Source: CAZVNZ01 sp964628515
GTDB lineage: Bacteria; Bacillota; Clostridia; Christensenellales; Christensenellaceae
Assembly (NCBI GenBank): GCA_964628515.1
Contig: CAZVNZ010000010.1
Coordinates: 23,047-87,046 of the forward strand
Direction: 5' to 3'
Length of the DNA stretch: 64,000 bases
The position numbers and the translations under genes were made by a program. A model generated the notes under the pieces. The model had not been told where the DNA came from. It did not search any database and was given only the letters and a program-made list of their open reading frames with translations. Positions 24,167-33,357 of the stretch are shown piece by piece. The first letter of the stretch is position 1. Each line of letters opens with the position of its first letter.

Positions 24167-25966
24167 ATGAAGAATTTGCTTACAAAAACTTTATACATAA
24201 TATTAATAAGTATTATTTCTCTCACAGGTATAATGCTTGTTTTTTCCTTTATAAATTCCCAAAAAGTCGAGGCTAAAGAAGTAATTTCCATAGACTTTAG
24301 GGGGGAGTACAGCAAAGACGGCATAAACTTTTTGCCTTTAGGAGACATAGGCGCACGAGTGGAAGACGGGCTTAGTATGGTTTATTTGCGTGGAAATTTT
24401 ACCAAAGAAATTCCAAAAAATGTTAGCTTGTGGCTACGCCAAGAGCATTTAGGGCTTACTATAAAAATTAACGGTAGGCAGGTTATGCAAAACAACCAAC
24501 CGGATAGTATACCTGTAATTCTTAATTCTCCGGGAGTTGGATGGTACGGACTAACCTCACCCGGAATTACCCCTCAAGACAGTATAGAATTTGAATTGCA
24601 AACCTACTACAACGAAAGTGCCGAGAATGTAGAAAAACTCCTTGACACAATGTACATAGGGGATGGCAGTCTGCTTTATAACTTAATGCTTATAAATGCG
24701 GATATTATAGTAATATTGCTTGTTTTGGCAATGGCATCTGGTGTAATTTATGTTTTGGAAGGGGCAATAGACAAAATAAAAGGGCTACACAGCGGTGGCA
24801 GAATTGCAATAATGGGCTTTTACGCCTTTTGCGGAAGTCTCCTTTGCATTACGGACGCAATATACCCGTATTTTTCCCTAATAATACCTTATTCTTGGTT
24901 TCCGCCCTTTATAGAAGCGTTGGCATTATTACTTTTTACCGCATCTTTAACCCTCCTAACCAAAAATTTTGTTAGGAGTGATGCTATAAAAAAAGCAATG
25001 GGGACGATAGTTATTGCGGTAATTCTAACAGTTCTCCTGTTTTTGGTTATTCAGCTTACAGGCATACTGGATTTGCACCAAATGCAACCGGCAATAAATA
25101 TGCTTTCCGTAATTGTTACGACAATATGCGTTTTTAGTGTAAATGCGGATATAAAAACGTATAAAGACAGCCATTTGTTTATATTGCTGTTTGCACTTAT
25201 ACCCATACTCGTTGCCGTTGTTTTAGACGGTATAAACCTGTTTTACAATTTTATGCCTTATCGTATTATTATGAGGTATTGCTTTATACTATCGGTAGTA
25301 TTACTGCTGTGGCAGTTGGTGGAATACGCAAAGCAGGAGGCAAAAGCTAAGGAGCGTATGCAACTAATGAAGGAGGAAATTTTAGAATCTCGTATTGCAA
25401 TTATGATTTCTCAAATACAACCTCATTTTTTGTATAACACACTAACCTCCATACGCTATTTATGCAGAGCAGACCCCAAAAAAGCGGAGGATGTAATTTC
25501 CGAGTTTGCCAGCTTTTTACGTGGAAATATAAACAGCTTAGTATCCACCGTACCCATAACTTTTGAGCAAGAATACCGGCATTTAAACCATTACCTTGCC
25601 ATAGAAAAGGTGCGTTTTGGTGCTAAAATGGAAATAGAAACGGATATTTTAGCTACAAATTTTATGTTGCCCCCACTTACCATACAACCCATTGCGGAAA
25701 ATGCCATAAGACACGGAATAAGCATGAAAAAAAACGGTGGCAAGGTAAAAATATCAACATGGGAGGCAGAAAACTACTACTATATTACCGTAGAGGATAA
25801 CGGCAAGGGCTTTGATGTGGAAAAACTAAAGGGAAAGGACGCACATATAGGGATAAACTACGTAAAAACACGGCTAAGGTTACAATGCGATGGGGATTTA
25901 ATAATAAAAAGCGAAATCGGCAAGGGCACAATAGTAACCCTTACCATAAAAAAGGAGAGCAACTAA
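24167..25966 (+). CDS. LytS/YehU-type sensor histidine kinase with extracellular sensor region
   Basis: This 599-residue membrane kinase has a signal anchor (residues about 9-30), an extracytoplasmic domain of about 130 residues, and about seven membrane helices (about 170-390). A cytoplasmic kinase follows, with phospho-acceptor H420 (QIQPHFLYNTL), N box IAENAIRHG and G box VEDNGKGFD. This fits the 7TM-DISM-like/LytS kinases. The response regulator ATG abuts its stop codon (TAAATG). The stimulus is unknown. Confidence 0.9.
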   Translation: MKNLLTKTLYIILISIISLTGIMLVFSFINSQKVEAKEVISIDFRGEYSKDGINFLPLGDIGARVEDGLSMVYLRGNFTKEIPKNVSLWLRQEHLGLTIKINGRQVMQNNQPDSIPVILNSPGVGWYGLTSPGITPQDSIEFELQTYYNESAENVEKLLDTMYIGDGSLLYNLMLINADIIVILLVLAMASGVIYVLEGAIDKIKGLHSGGRIAIMGFYAFCGSLLCITDAIYPYFSLIIPYSWFPPFIEALALLLFTASLTLLTKNFVRSDAIKKAMGTIVIAVILTVLLFLVIQLTGILDLHQMQPAINMLSVIVTTICVFSVNADIKTYKDSHLFILLFALIPILVAVVLDGINLFYNFMPYRIIMRYCFILSVVLLLWQLVEYAKQEAKAKERMQLMKEEILESRIAIMISQIQPHFLYNTLTSIRYLCRADPKKAEDVISEFASFLRGNINSLVSTVPITFEQEYRHLNHYLAIEKVRFGAKMEIETDILATNFMLPPLTIQPIAENAIRHGISMKKNGGKVKISTWEAENYYYITVEDNGKGFDVEKLKGKDAHIGINYVKTRLRLQCDGDLIIKSEIGKGTIVTLTIKKESN

Positions 25967-26764
25967 ATGAATATTATGATAGTTGACGACGAACCTCTTT
26001 CTTTGGGGGATTTAATAAACGTTGTGGGGTCAGTTACAGACAACAGCAGAATTGAAGGTTTCAGCTCGGCAGAGGAGGCAATGGAGTATGTTAAAACCAA
26101 TTCGGTAGATGTGGCATTTTTGGATATAACCATGCCCGAGATAAGCGGAATACAGTTAGCCCAAAGTATTAGAGAAAAGCAAGAAAACACCAACATTATT
26201 TTTGTAACCGCATATCCCGATTACGCTCTTGAAGCCCATAAAATGTACGTTGCCGGCTACCTTATGAAGCCTGCCACAAAAGAGGATATTATTACCGCCT
26301 TAAATAATCTGCGGTTTCCTTTAAATAAAGATAAAAAAAATATAAAGGTGCGTACCTTTGGGGGTTTTGATGTATTTGTAAACGGCGAGCCCGTGCCCTT
26401 TGGGCGCTCCAAAGCAAAAGAGCTTTTGGCGTATTTAGTTGACAGAAAAGGGTTTACCTGCTCTACACAACAAATAATTTCTACACTTTGGGACGGAGAA
26501 AACTTTACGGCAACCCAAAAAAGTCATTTGCGTAATATAATTGCGCAAATGCTTGCAACCCTAAAAAAAGCGGGTGCAGAGGAAATTATAATTAAAAGCT
26601 ATAATTCTCTTGCGGTAGATACATCAAAATTTACCTGTGATTATTACGATTTTTTGGAAAAAAAGCCGGAGGGCTTAAATCGCTATACAAGGGAATATAT
26701 GTGCGAATACAGTTGGGCGGAATTTACCTTAGGTGTGCTTGAAGAGCGTATGAAGGTGGACTGA
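25967..26764 (+). CDS. response regulator with SARP-like DNA-binding domain
   Basis: This 265-residue protein has a receiver domain (acidic pair D7-D8, phospho-acceptor D53 in AFLDITMPE, K101 in LMKPA) and a C-terminal winged-helix domain of the SARP/OmpR class (RTFGGFDVFVNGEPVPFGRS, later ISTLWDG). It is co-translated with the LytS-type kinase. It probably binds the phased repeats at 24100-24129 and controls its own operon; other targets are unknown. Receiver-SARP fusions are less common than LytTR partners for this kinase type. Confidence 0.88.
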   Translation: MNIMIVDDEPLSLGDLINVVGSVTDNSRIEGFSSAEEAMEYVKTNSVDVAFLDITMPEISGIQLAQSIREKQENTNIIFVTAYPDYALEAHKMYVAGYLMKPATKEDIITALNNLRFPLNKDKKNIKVRTFGGFDVFVNGEPVPFGRSKAKELLAYLVDRKGFTCSTQQIISTLWDGENFTATQKSHLRNIIAQMLATLKKAGAEEIIIKSYNSLAVDTSKFTCDYYDFLEKKPEGLNRYTREYMCEYSWAEFTLGVLEERMKVD

Positions 26765-26789
26765 TTTACAACAAGCGAGGTAAGGCAAA

Positions 26790-27842
26790 ATGGATTTGGA
26801 AATACGAGAGATGAAAGCACAAGAGGCGGACACCATACAAAAATTAGGCAGACGCACCTTTGACGGCTTGGAAGGGTTGTGGGTACCCAAACCAAAAACC
26901 GCATTAGTAGGCATAATAGACGGAGAAATTGCAGGAGCATTGATATATAAAATCATACAAACCAAAAGCAAAATAATAGGCTATTTGGATTACGGTTTTG
27001 TGGCTAAAAAATTTCATAATATGGGGATTGGTGGCAAACTTTATGCAGAGGGTACAAAGCGGTTAGGGGAGCTTGGCTGCCAAAACTGCTTTGCGGAAGT
27101 AAAGGACGACAACATAGGCTCTTTTGGGCTGTTACTTAAAAACGACTATAAAAGAGCAAGTTTTTTAGAGGTTATAAAAACAATAGGGCTAAAAGCAATG
27201 CTTAAAAGCTATTTTGCAACCCCCACCTACATTGCCTGCGGAATGGAAACCTACATAACTCCACGCACTAATGTAGTGTACAAAGAAAAAAATAGCACAA
27301 TATTGCAAATTTTGCTTTTTTTGGTGATTAATGTTATAGTGGGCGGATTTGCATACGAAAAAGGAATTAACGGTGGTTTTTTTGGAGCTTTATTTATTTA
27401 CTACGGCGGAAGTATTTTAGTTGGGTTTATACACACAATATTTACCAAACGCAGTTGGCAGTTTAGGTTAAACAACGGAGGTTTGGTGATTTCTCTAATC
27501 ATTACCGCATTTTTAGCACCCTTTCCCATGAATGCCGGGTGGTATCCCAAAAAATACGAAAACACAAAGGAGTGTACACGAGATTTAGGGGTAAATGCCT
27601 TAGTTAAATGGCTCTATACTTTGGTTTTAGCGTCTCTTGCCTTAATAGTGGGATGTAGTGCGCCTGTATTAATAAGTTTATGCAGTATTTCCACCATATT
27701 TTTAATCTACCATATTTTAGCCTTCTACCCCTTCGAGTCTATTGGGGGAAAACGTGTGCTAAGCTGGAATAAAACCCTTTTTGTTGTATTGTGCATAGTC
27801 TCCGCCCTGTTGGTTGGGACAAACTTAATTGTTGTTATGTAG
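26790..27842 (+). CDS. GNAT N-acetyltransferase fused to a multi-helix membrane domain
   Basis: The 350-residue protein starts with a GNAT domain (residues about 1-145) with the acetyl-CoA loop HNMGIGGKLY, then VKDDNIGSFGLLLKNDYKR. Residues about 165-350 form six membrane helices. The membrane part has FYPFESIGGKRVLSWN near 320, which resembles the PxxDG-containing C-terminal helix of M50 proteases, and FIHTIFTKRSWQFRLN near 225, where such enzymes would carry HExxH. The zinc motif is missing, so it may be an inactive M50-like domain. This similarity is my reading only. It follows the regulator gene by 25 bp and may belong to that operon. Confidence 0.7.
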   Translation: MDLEIREMKAQEADTIQKLGRRTFDGLEGLWVPKPKTALVGIIDGEIAGALIYKIIQTKSKIIGYLDYGFVAKKFHNMGIGGKLYAEGTKRLGELGCQNCFAEVKDDNIGSFGLLLKNDYKRASFLEVIKTIGLKAMLKSYFATPTYIACGMETYITPRTNVVYKEKNSTILQILLFLVINVIVGGFAYEKGINGGFFGALFIYYGGSILVGFIHTIFTKRSWQFRLNNGGLVISLIITAFLAPFPMNAGWYPKKYENTKECTRDLGVNALVKWLYTLVLASLALIVGCSAPVLISLCSISTIFLIYHILAFYPFESIGGKRVLSWNKTLFVVLCIVSALLVGTNLIVVM

Positions 27843-27850
27843 GGTGGGTA

Positions 27851-27880
27851 TTCTTTGCTAATCATCACCATAAAAATAAA
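27851..27880 (-). repeat. dispersed ATGRTGATGAT motif, copy 6
   Basis: Minus strand TTTTTATGGTGATGATTAGC directly follows the T run of the terminator of the Gfo/Idh gene. Confidence 0.55.
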
Positions 27881-27917
27881 AAACCGTTGAGCATACCTAA
27901 ATTTGTATACCCAACGG
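27878..27917 (-). terminator. intrinsic terminator of the Gfo/Idh oxidoreductase gene
   Basis: On the minus strand CCGTTGGGTATAC pairs imperfectly with GTATGCTCAACGG and is followed by TTTTTTATTTTT. Confidence 0.7.
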
Positions 27918-27938
27918 AGTTTATTTATCAACAAAAAA

Positions 27939-29084
27939 TTACATATCCACCCATACGTTGCCTGCCTCTTGGCTGTCCACGCATTTGTTAAAGAAGTTTA
28001 CGCCCTCTATGCCCATATCTATGGTGGGGTAGCCGTAATCTTCCTCATTTACAGCTTTGCCTGCTTTTTTGTCCGTAAGCGCGGCGGTAAAGGACTTGTA
28101 AATGTTTGCAAAAGCTTCCGTTAAGCCTTCGGGGTGTCCACATGGCACTCTGTTGTACTCGAGGGCCTCGGGTGTCATGTATTTTGAGCCACGGGAGTAC
28201 ACTCTTGCAGGCTCGCCTCTTAAATACACGATTAAACTGTTGTTTTCTTCCTGTTTAAACTCAATGGTGCCTTTATCCCCTAAAATCCGCACTTTTAGTG
28301 CGTTGTCAAAGCCTATTGCCACTTGGGATGTCCAGTACATGCCTGTTGCACCGTTATCGAATTTTACCAGCACTTCCACATTGTTATCAAGCACTCCGCC
28401 CTTGCCGAAAACGTCTAAATTAGCGCATAATTTGGTGATTTTTAGCCCTGTAACGTAGTTTACCCAGTTTTCTATATGTGTGCCTAAATCCGCAACGGCG
28501 GCACCTCTGCCTGAAAGTGCAGGGTCTGCACGCCAAGGCTTGTTGTCCTCCGTAATCGTTTCTAAAGTATCAAGCAACCAGTCTTGAGGATACTCCGCAA
28601 TTACCATGCGTACATCGCCTATTAGCCCATTTTTGAAAATCTGACGTGCCTCCCTCGTCATAACATGCCCTGTATAGGTGTAAGTTACGCAAAACAAGCA
28701 ACCGTTTGCTTTTGCGATTTGCTTTAAATCTTCCCCTTGTTCTACCGTAAAGCAAAGAGGCTTTTCGCAAGAAACGCTTATTCCTTGTTCTAAAAATGCT
28801 TTTGCAACAGGGTAGTGAAAGCGGTTGGGAGTTACTATTACCACAAAATCGATTTTATCTGCTCTTTGCCCCTCTTTTGTTGCCATTTCTTCAAAGGTGT
28901 AGTAGTTTCTGCTTTTATCTATGGCATACTCTTCTCCTGCCTGCACAATTTCTTCCTCTATGTTGGAAAAACATCCGCAAACAAGCTCCGCTTGGTCGTT
29001 AATACGAAGTGCCGCTCTGTGTACCGCTCCTATAAATGCACCCGGACCACCGCCTACCATTCCGTATGTGAGTTTTTTATTCAT
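27939..29084 (-). CDS. Gfo/Idh/MocA family NAD(P)-dependent oxidoreductase
   Basis: This 381-residue enzyme has an N-terminal Rossmann motif (GMVGGGPGAFIG, residues 9-20), the EKPL motif (CEKPLC, about residue 113) and a long C-terminal substrate domain with DLGTHIENW. By family it oxidises or reduces a sugar, inositol or related polyol using a nicotinamide cofactor. It is a monocistronic minus-strand gene with an AGGAGG start and its own terminator. The exact substrate is unknown; no transporter is adjacent. Confidence 0.88.
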   Translation of the reverse strand: MNKKLTYGMVGGGPGAFIGAVHRAALRINDQAELVCGCFSNIEEEIVQAGEEYAIDKSRNYYTFEEMATKEGQRADKIDFVVIVTPNRFHYPVAKAFLEQGISVSCEKPLCFTVEQGEDLKQIAKANGCLFCVTYTYTGHVMTREARQIFKNGLIGDVRMVIAEYPQDWLLDTLETITEDNKPWRADPALSGRGAAVADLGTHIENWVNYVTGLKITKLCANLDVFGKGGVLDNNVEVLVKFDNGATGMYWTSQVAIGFDNALKVRILGDKGTIEFKQEENNSLIVYLRGEPARVYSRGSKYMTPEALEYNRVPCGHPEGLTEAFANIYKSFTAALTDKKAGKAVNEEDYGYPTIDMGIEGVNFFNKCVDSQEAGNVWVDM

Positions 29085-29185
29085 ATTATTCCTCCTGTAT
29101 TATTTTATTTATACGTATATATTTTACACTTATAAACACAAAAAAACAATATTATTTTTGCCGTAAATAAGTTATTATTCTACCC

Positions 29186-30262
29186 TTAAAATGTATTTAA
29201 CCATTTTTCAAATTCTTCTAAAGAAAGTTTATCCGATACGCAATTATCCCGCTTTTTACGGGCTTTTTTAGACCACTCGGTAAATTCGGATTTTGTGAGC
29301 TTGCCTGCACGCACCCTTGAGTTTAAACGCTTGTATGTCTTGGTGTAAATGCTGTACGCAGGATTATCCGATATTTTGCTTTTGTATTTCTTCATAGCGC
29401 CCACAAGTGCGCAGGTTTTGCTTGGGTCGTCCTTAATTATGCGTGTGCAATATTCCGAGTCCACTCTGCCCTCGGGTACAAAGTATTTGTTGCAGTTAGA
29501 GCAAGTCTTAACTATGGGGTTTTGCTCCATTAGCTTTATAAGCTCAAAACGTATAAGCGCCCAACCGCTGTTTAGAGCGTAAGTCTCGTATACATTGGCA
29601 TTTTGAAAGCGCATACGGTCCGCCGCACTTGCAATATCCTCTTTTGCTACTTCAAAATTAACCGCATTGCCAAGTACGGAAATAAAAGGGTTGTTTTCCC
29701 AGTATATTGGGGTTTGTCCGTTTTTCTCCGCCCATTTTTCATACAAATAAAATTTTTGAAGTTTGTTTAGTGTGCCATATACTCCTTCTTCGTTAATGCA
29801 AAATTCCAAATGCTTTTTCACATAGCTTTTCATACCTTCGGCATGGAGGAGTATAGTTTTTTTAATGCAGTTAGAAATTAGGGAGGAAGGGTGGGTATTT
29901 GCGTTTTTTTCTTCTTTAAGTACGTATTCCGACTCTGTGGCAAACCGTTTTCTAAATTCGTCAAAACCCTTTTTTAAACTGCCGTCGGGCAAAATGTACT
30001 CAAAATATAGTGAAATAAAATAAATTATATATATGTTTTCCGATTTTAGTTTAGCCAATACTTGAGAAAAATCCGTAGCTTTGGCAAACTTTGCAATGTT
30101 TATTAACCGTGTAAATTCCTCTTCAAACTCCGTTTTTTCTTGGTACAAAAAATCCAAAAGTCCGTCGCCTATTCTAAAAGAGGCTAAGCGCTGTGCCTCT
30201 CCCGCATAATAAACAAGCATGTTATTTCCGTCAATTTTTACGCTGTAAGCCATATATTCCAC
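29186..30262 (-). CDS. hypothetical protein with C-terminal zinc-finger-like motif (DUF6076-like)
   Basis: This 358-residue protein has a mostly helical first 260 residues and a metal-binding segment near residues 265-295: CSNCNKYFVPEGRVDSEYC, then a further Cys (KTC). The rest is basic (KKARKKRDN) and could contact nucleic acid. The pattern is like a CGNR/DUF6076-type zinc finger seen in clostridial proteins of unknown function. It has a strong consensus promoter of its own. I cannot assign a role. Confidence 0.65.
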   Translation of the reverse strand: MEYMAYSVKIDGNNMLVYYAGEAQRLASFRIGDGLLDFLYQEKTEFEEEFTRLINIAKFAKATDFSQVLAKLKSENIYIIYFISLYFEYILPDGSLKKGFDEFRKRFATESEYVLKEEKNANTHPSSLISNCIKKTILLHAEGMKSYVKKHLEFCINEEGVYGTLNKLQKFYLYEKWAEKNGQTPIYWENNPFISVLGNAVNFEVAKEDIASAADRMRFQNANVYETYALNSGWALIRFELIKLMEQNPIVKTCSNCNKYFVPEGRVDSEYCTRIIKDDPSKTCALVGAMKKYKSKISDNPAYSIYTKTYKRLNSRVRAGKLTKSEFTEWSKKARKKRDNCVSDKLSLEEFEKWLNTF

Positions 30263-30310
30263 TCCACTAATATTTTGAATTTACAGAAAATAGATAATTA
30301 ATATATGTAT

Positions 30311-30339
30311 AGTATATTAGACATACACTGTAATGTCAA
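30311..30339 (-). promoter_or_regulatory. consensus promoter of the zinc-finger protein gene
   Basis: Minus strand TTGACA (30339-30334), 17 bp, then TATACT (30316-30311). A GACAT-N8-ATGTC dyad overlaps the -35 and spacer and could be an operator. Confidence 0.8.
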
Positions 30340-30414
30340 GTAATATGCACTTTTTTGGTTGCTGTAACTATTAGAAACCGGCACAACTAATGTATAATTG
30401 TGCCGGTATTAAAT

Positions 30415-31872
30415 TTATGCTTTTGCTGTTGTACTATCTGTGGGAGGTACTTCCGTTATGGGTGCGTCCACAATTTCCGCATTTAGTACGGGATTGCCCG
30501 AAACTTCGTCCTCGCCTATGGTTTTGCCTAAAAACTCGGGTAGTTTCATACCTGCCATTTCAAACATTTCGTTCATAGGGGGGATGCTCTTCATCAAACC
30601 GGATAAAAAGTTGGATGTAGAGGTTTTGTTGCCCTGTCCGCTTCCACTATCCCAAACGGTAACTTTGTCTATCTTTAGGTTGCTTATGGCGCTAACCTGT
30701 ATGCGCATAAGCTCTTCCATTTTGTCTGCAAGCATTAGCATTAGGGCATCTTTGGCATTTCCGCCGGCGGCTTTTACTATTTGCTCGAAACCTTCTGCTT
30801 GTTTTACTAAAATTTCCTGCATACCTTTAGCTTCAGCTGCCATTTTTGCATAAATGGCGTCCGCTTGACCGGCGGCTTCTTTACGCATTTTTTCTGCCTC
30901 TGCCTCGGCTGCAATGGAGATTTCTCTCTTTTTGATTTCCGCTTTAACAATTAAATCTGCCTCTAACGCTGCCTCTTCTTTGGCATAACGTGCAAGCTCT
31001 GCCGTTTTTTCCGCACCGTAGGCTTCCTCTAAGGCTTTTGCAGATTGTACTTTTTCTGCCGCTATGGCTATTCTTAAGGCCTCCGCCTCTTGCTCTCTTA
31101 AAAGTGCGTTGGATTTTGCAATTTCAATTTGTGCGGTGTTTTCTCCCTTTATAGCAAGGGAATCCGCATTTGCAACCTCCACACGTTTGTCTCTGAAGGC
31201 ATTTGCCTCACCAATGGAGCCGTCCCTTTCTTTTTCAGCCACGGATTTTTTAGCATCGTTGATTGCCTTTGCTGCCGCCTCTTTACCAAGAGCGGTAATG
31301 TATCCGCTTTCATCACTAATATCCGTAACATTAACGTTTATTAATCTAAGACCGATTTTTTTAAGCTCCGTTTCTACGTTTCTTGAAACCGCCTCTAAAA
31401 ATTTGTCTCTGTCCGTATTTATTTCTTCTATATCCATTGTGGCAATAATTAGCCTTAATTGCCCGAAAATAATGTCTTTGGAAAGCTCTTGAATTTCTGT
31501 AAGTTTAAGCCCTAAAAGCCTTTCTGCCGCATTTTGCATAATGCCTTGCTCGGTAGAAATACCAACGGTAAAACGAGAGGGTACGTCTATTCTGATATTT
31601 TGGCGGGAAAGTGCGCTTTTTAAATCCACAGAAATGGAAATGGGGGTTAAGTCTAAAAATTCGTAGGCTTGTATTACAGGCCAAATAAATGCCGCACCAC
31701 CGTGTATACATCTTGACGACCTGGAAGTCCCATCGTTGTTTTCTCCGACTTTACCGTAAATAACCATAATTTTGTCCGAAGGGCATTTTTTATAACGTGT
31801 TAAAAAGATAAGCAACATTATAAATACCAATACGACAATAACGCATACCAATATTAGGGTTTCAAAACTCAT
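30415..31872 (-). CDS. floT: flotillin-like SPFH-domain protein
   Basis: The 485-residue protein has an N-terminal membrane segment (about residues 5-27), an SPFH domain (about 35-200) and a long Ala/Glu/Lys-rich coiled coil to about residue 390, as in YuaG/FloT. By family it organises membrane microdomains. I start it at the ATG at 31872 behind AGGAGT; an in-frame TTG at 31905 overlaps the NfeD stop and has no ribosome binding site. The NfeD gene precedes it by 19 bp. Confidence 0.9.
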   Translation of the reverse strand: MSFETLILVCVIVVLVFIMLLIFLTRYKKCPSDKIMVIYGKVGENNDGTSRSSRCIHGGAAFIWPVIQAYEFLDLTPISISVDLKSALSRQNIRIDVPSRFTVGISTEQGIMQNAAERLLGLKLTEIQELSKDIIFGQLRLIIATMDIEEINTDRDKFLEAVSRNVETELKKIGLRLINVNVTDISDESGYITALGKEAAAKAINDAKKSVAEKERDGSIGEANAFRDKRVEVANADSLAIKGENTAQIEIAKSNALLREQEAEALRIAIAAEKVQSAKALEEAYGAEKTAELARYAKEEAALEADLIVKAEIKKREISIAAEAEAEKMRKEAAGQADAIYAKMAAEAKGMQEILVKQAEGFEQIVKAAGGNAKDALMLMLADKMEELMRIQVSAISNLKIDKVTVWDSGSGQGNKTSTSNFLSGLMKSIPPMNEMFEMAGMKLPEFLGKTIGEDEVSGNPVLNAEIVDAPITEVPPTDSTTAKA

Positions 31873-31891
31873 AACAAATACTCCTATACTC

Positions 31892-32536
31892 TTAAAATTT
31901 AGCAACTATTAAAGTATTGCCGTTTGCAATACCTGTAATTTTAACCTCGGTGCCTGTGGGAATACTCTCCTCGCTGTCTGTAACAGCATCAAGCTCTACA
32001 AGTCTTTCCTGTATAAGTACGTTGATTTTTCCTGTATTAGAACGCTTTGCAGGTATGGTAAGATATACAGAACCGCTTTTGCCGATGGCGTTTTTTATGT
32101 TAAGTGTGCCGTCGTTTTGTAGTTTTAGCATACTTTTTAGCACTACTGCCATAACAAAAAGCGCAATAAATCCAAAAATAATTGCAAGGGCAACGGCAAG
32201 TACCGGTTGCGTATCCGCTTTTAGCATAATAAGCCCCGACCAACCGAATATAGCAAAAAAAGCTATAATACCCTGTATTGTAAATAATTTTAAGCCGGAA
32301 TCCACGGGGGGCGTACTGTCTTTAGCATCAATATCTAAATGTACACCGTCGGGAGTAATATCTAAATCTACGGATGGGTCTATATTTACGTCCGTTGTTG
32401 CGCTGTCCGCACCGCCACTGTCTCCAAACCCTATTGCAAGCAGTACGATTTGTATAACAAGTAAAATTGTAGAAGCAATGGCAATAACCGCAAATATTTG
32501 TTGCGTAAAGTCCATAGATTGCCACCATTCAATCAT
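31892..32536 (-). CDS. NfeD-like membrane protein (YuaF type)
   Basis: The 214-residue protein has an N-terminal helix (about 13-35), an Asp-rich linker (DVNIDPSVDLDITPDGVHLD, about 48-70), two more helices (about 85-135) and a C-terminal OB-like domain (GKSGSVYLTIPAKRSNTGKI, later GTEVKITGIANGNTLIV). NfeD proteins partner flotillins, and floT follows at once. The Asp-rich extracytoplasmic segment is unusual and could bind cations. Confidence 0.85.
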   Translation of the reverse strand: MIEWWQSMDFTQQIFAVIAIASTILLVIQIVLLAIGFGDSGGADSATTDVNIDPSVDLDITPDGVHLDIDAKDSTPPVDSGLKLFTIQGIIAFFAIFGWSGLIMLKADTQPVLAVALAIIFGFIALFVMAVVLKSMLKLQNDGTLNIKNAIGKSGSVYLTIPAKRSNTGKINVLIQERLVELDAVTDSEESIPTGTEVKITGIANGNTLIVAKF

Positions 32537-32606
32537 AATAGTTCACCACCTTTGCCGTTATGTAATAATAATAGCATAAGTATTTGAATTTTGCTATATA
32601 AATTTA

Positions 32607-33170
32607 TTATAAAACATTTATTTCCGCAGCCCGCTTAACTTGCTCTATTGCAAGCTTAATTAATTGTTGGCAGGTAATAAGTTTGCCCGAGGCAATCCAC
32701 TTAGACACAATTAGTGTTATTACATGGGCACGCAACTCAATAATAAAATCCATATCCGGCTTATCGTATTTTTCTCCTGCAAAGAAGTCTTTATATTCTC
32801 TTATGATGCTACACATTGGGCTAAATAGGAGGTATGTTCTGTCAGCGCTTTGTAATAACTCTATTAAATCTGCGTGAATATCCCAAAATTCAATGGTTAG
32901 CCTAAGCATACTGCGTCCCATTGTTGGGTCCCCTCTGAAATTTTGTATAAAGTTTTGTAACATCTTAAACTTTTTATCTATTTCGTAAACCAAAACATCG
33001 TCTACGCTGTCAAAATTCCTGTAAAAAGTTGCCCTGCCAATGTTGGCGGTTTGAGTTATTTGAGTTATTGATATACTATCGTACGGTTTTTCTTCAAGCA
33101 GGCTTTTTAGTGCGTTAAATATGAGCTTGCTTGACTGCTTAGCTCTTTTGTCATTTTTAATGTGATACAT
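32607..33170 (-). CDS. TetR/AcrR family regulator
   Basis: This 187-residue protein has a TetR helix-turn-helix (residues about 12-58: IFNALKSLLEEKPYDSISIT, then ANIGRATFYRNFDSVDDVL) and a helical C-terminal domain. It lies between the NfeD/flotillin pair and the PBP group on the same strand. Which of these it controls is not visible. Confidence 0.87.
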   Translation of the reverse strand: MYHIKNDKRAKQSSKLIFNALKSLLEEKPYDSISITQITQTANIGRATFYRNFDSVDDVLVYEIDKKFKMLQNFIQNFRGDPTMGRSMLRLTIEFWDIHADLIELLQSADRTYLLFSPMCSIIREYKDFFAGEKYDKPDMDFIIELRAHVITLIVSKWIASGKLITCQQLIKLAIEQVKRAAEINVL

Positions 33171-33192
33171 GTTAAATCCCCTTATGTCTTTA

Positions 33193-33357
33193 TTATTTTT
33201 TATCTAAATGTATGCAATGATTTCCGCAGTGCATACACTTTTCTCTGCAATTTGTCTCCTCTCGTTGAAGCTCTTTGTCCCTTTCTATTTCTTCCTTAAG
33301 TAATATATAACCCTCTTTGCTATCTACAAATATGTCTTTTTTGATAACATTATTCAT
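33193..33357 (-). CDS. Cys-rich 54-residue microprotein coupled to the PBP gene
   Basis: A 54-codon ORF that is easy to miss: its ATG (33357-33355) overlaps the end of the PBP reading frame in another frame, just before the PBP TAA. The C-terminal part reads CREKCMHCGNHCIHLDKK, with Cys at 37, 41, 44, 48 and His at 43, 47, 50, a likely zinc or iron-sulfur site. The N-terminal part is a charged helix (LLKEEIERDKELQREE). No signal peptide is visible. Overlap suggests translational coupling to the PBP. No family is recognised. Confidence 0.6.
   Translation of the reverse strand: MNNVIKKDIFVDSKEGYILLKEEIERDKELQREETNCREKCMHCGNHCIHLDKK

Noticed and set aside
31873..31905. TTG start giving flotillin 11 extra residues
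   Set aside because: The TTG overlaps the NfeD stop and lacks a ribosome binding site, while the ATG at 31872 has AGGAGT.
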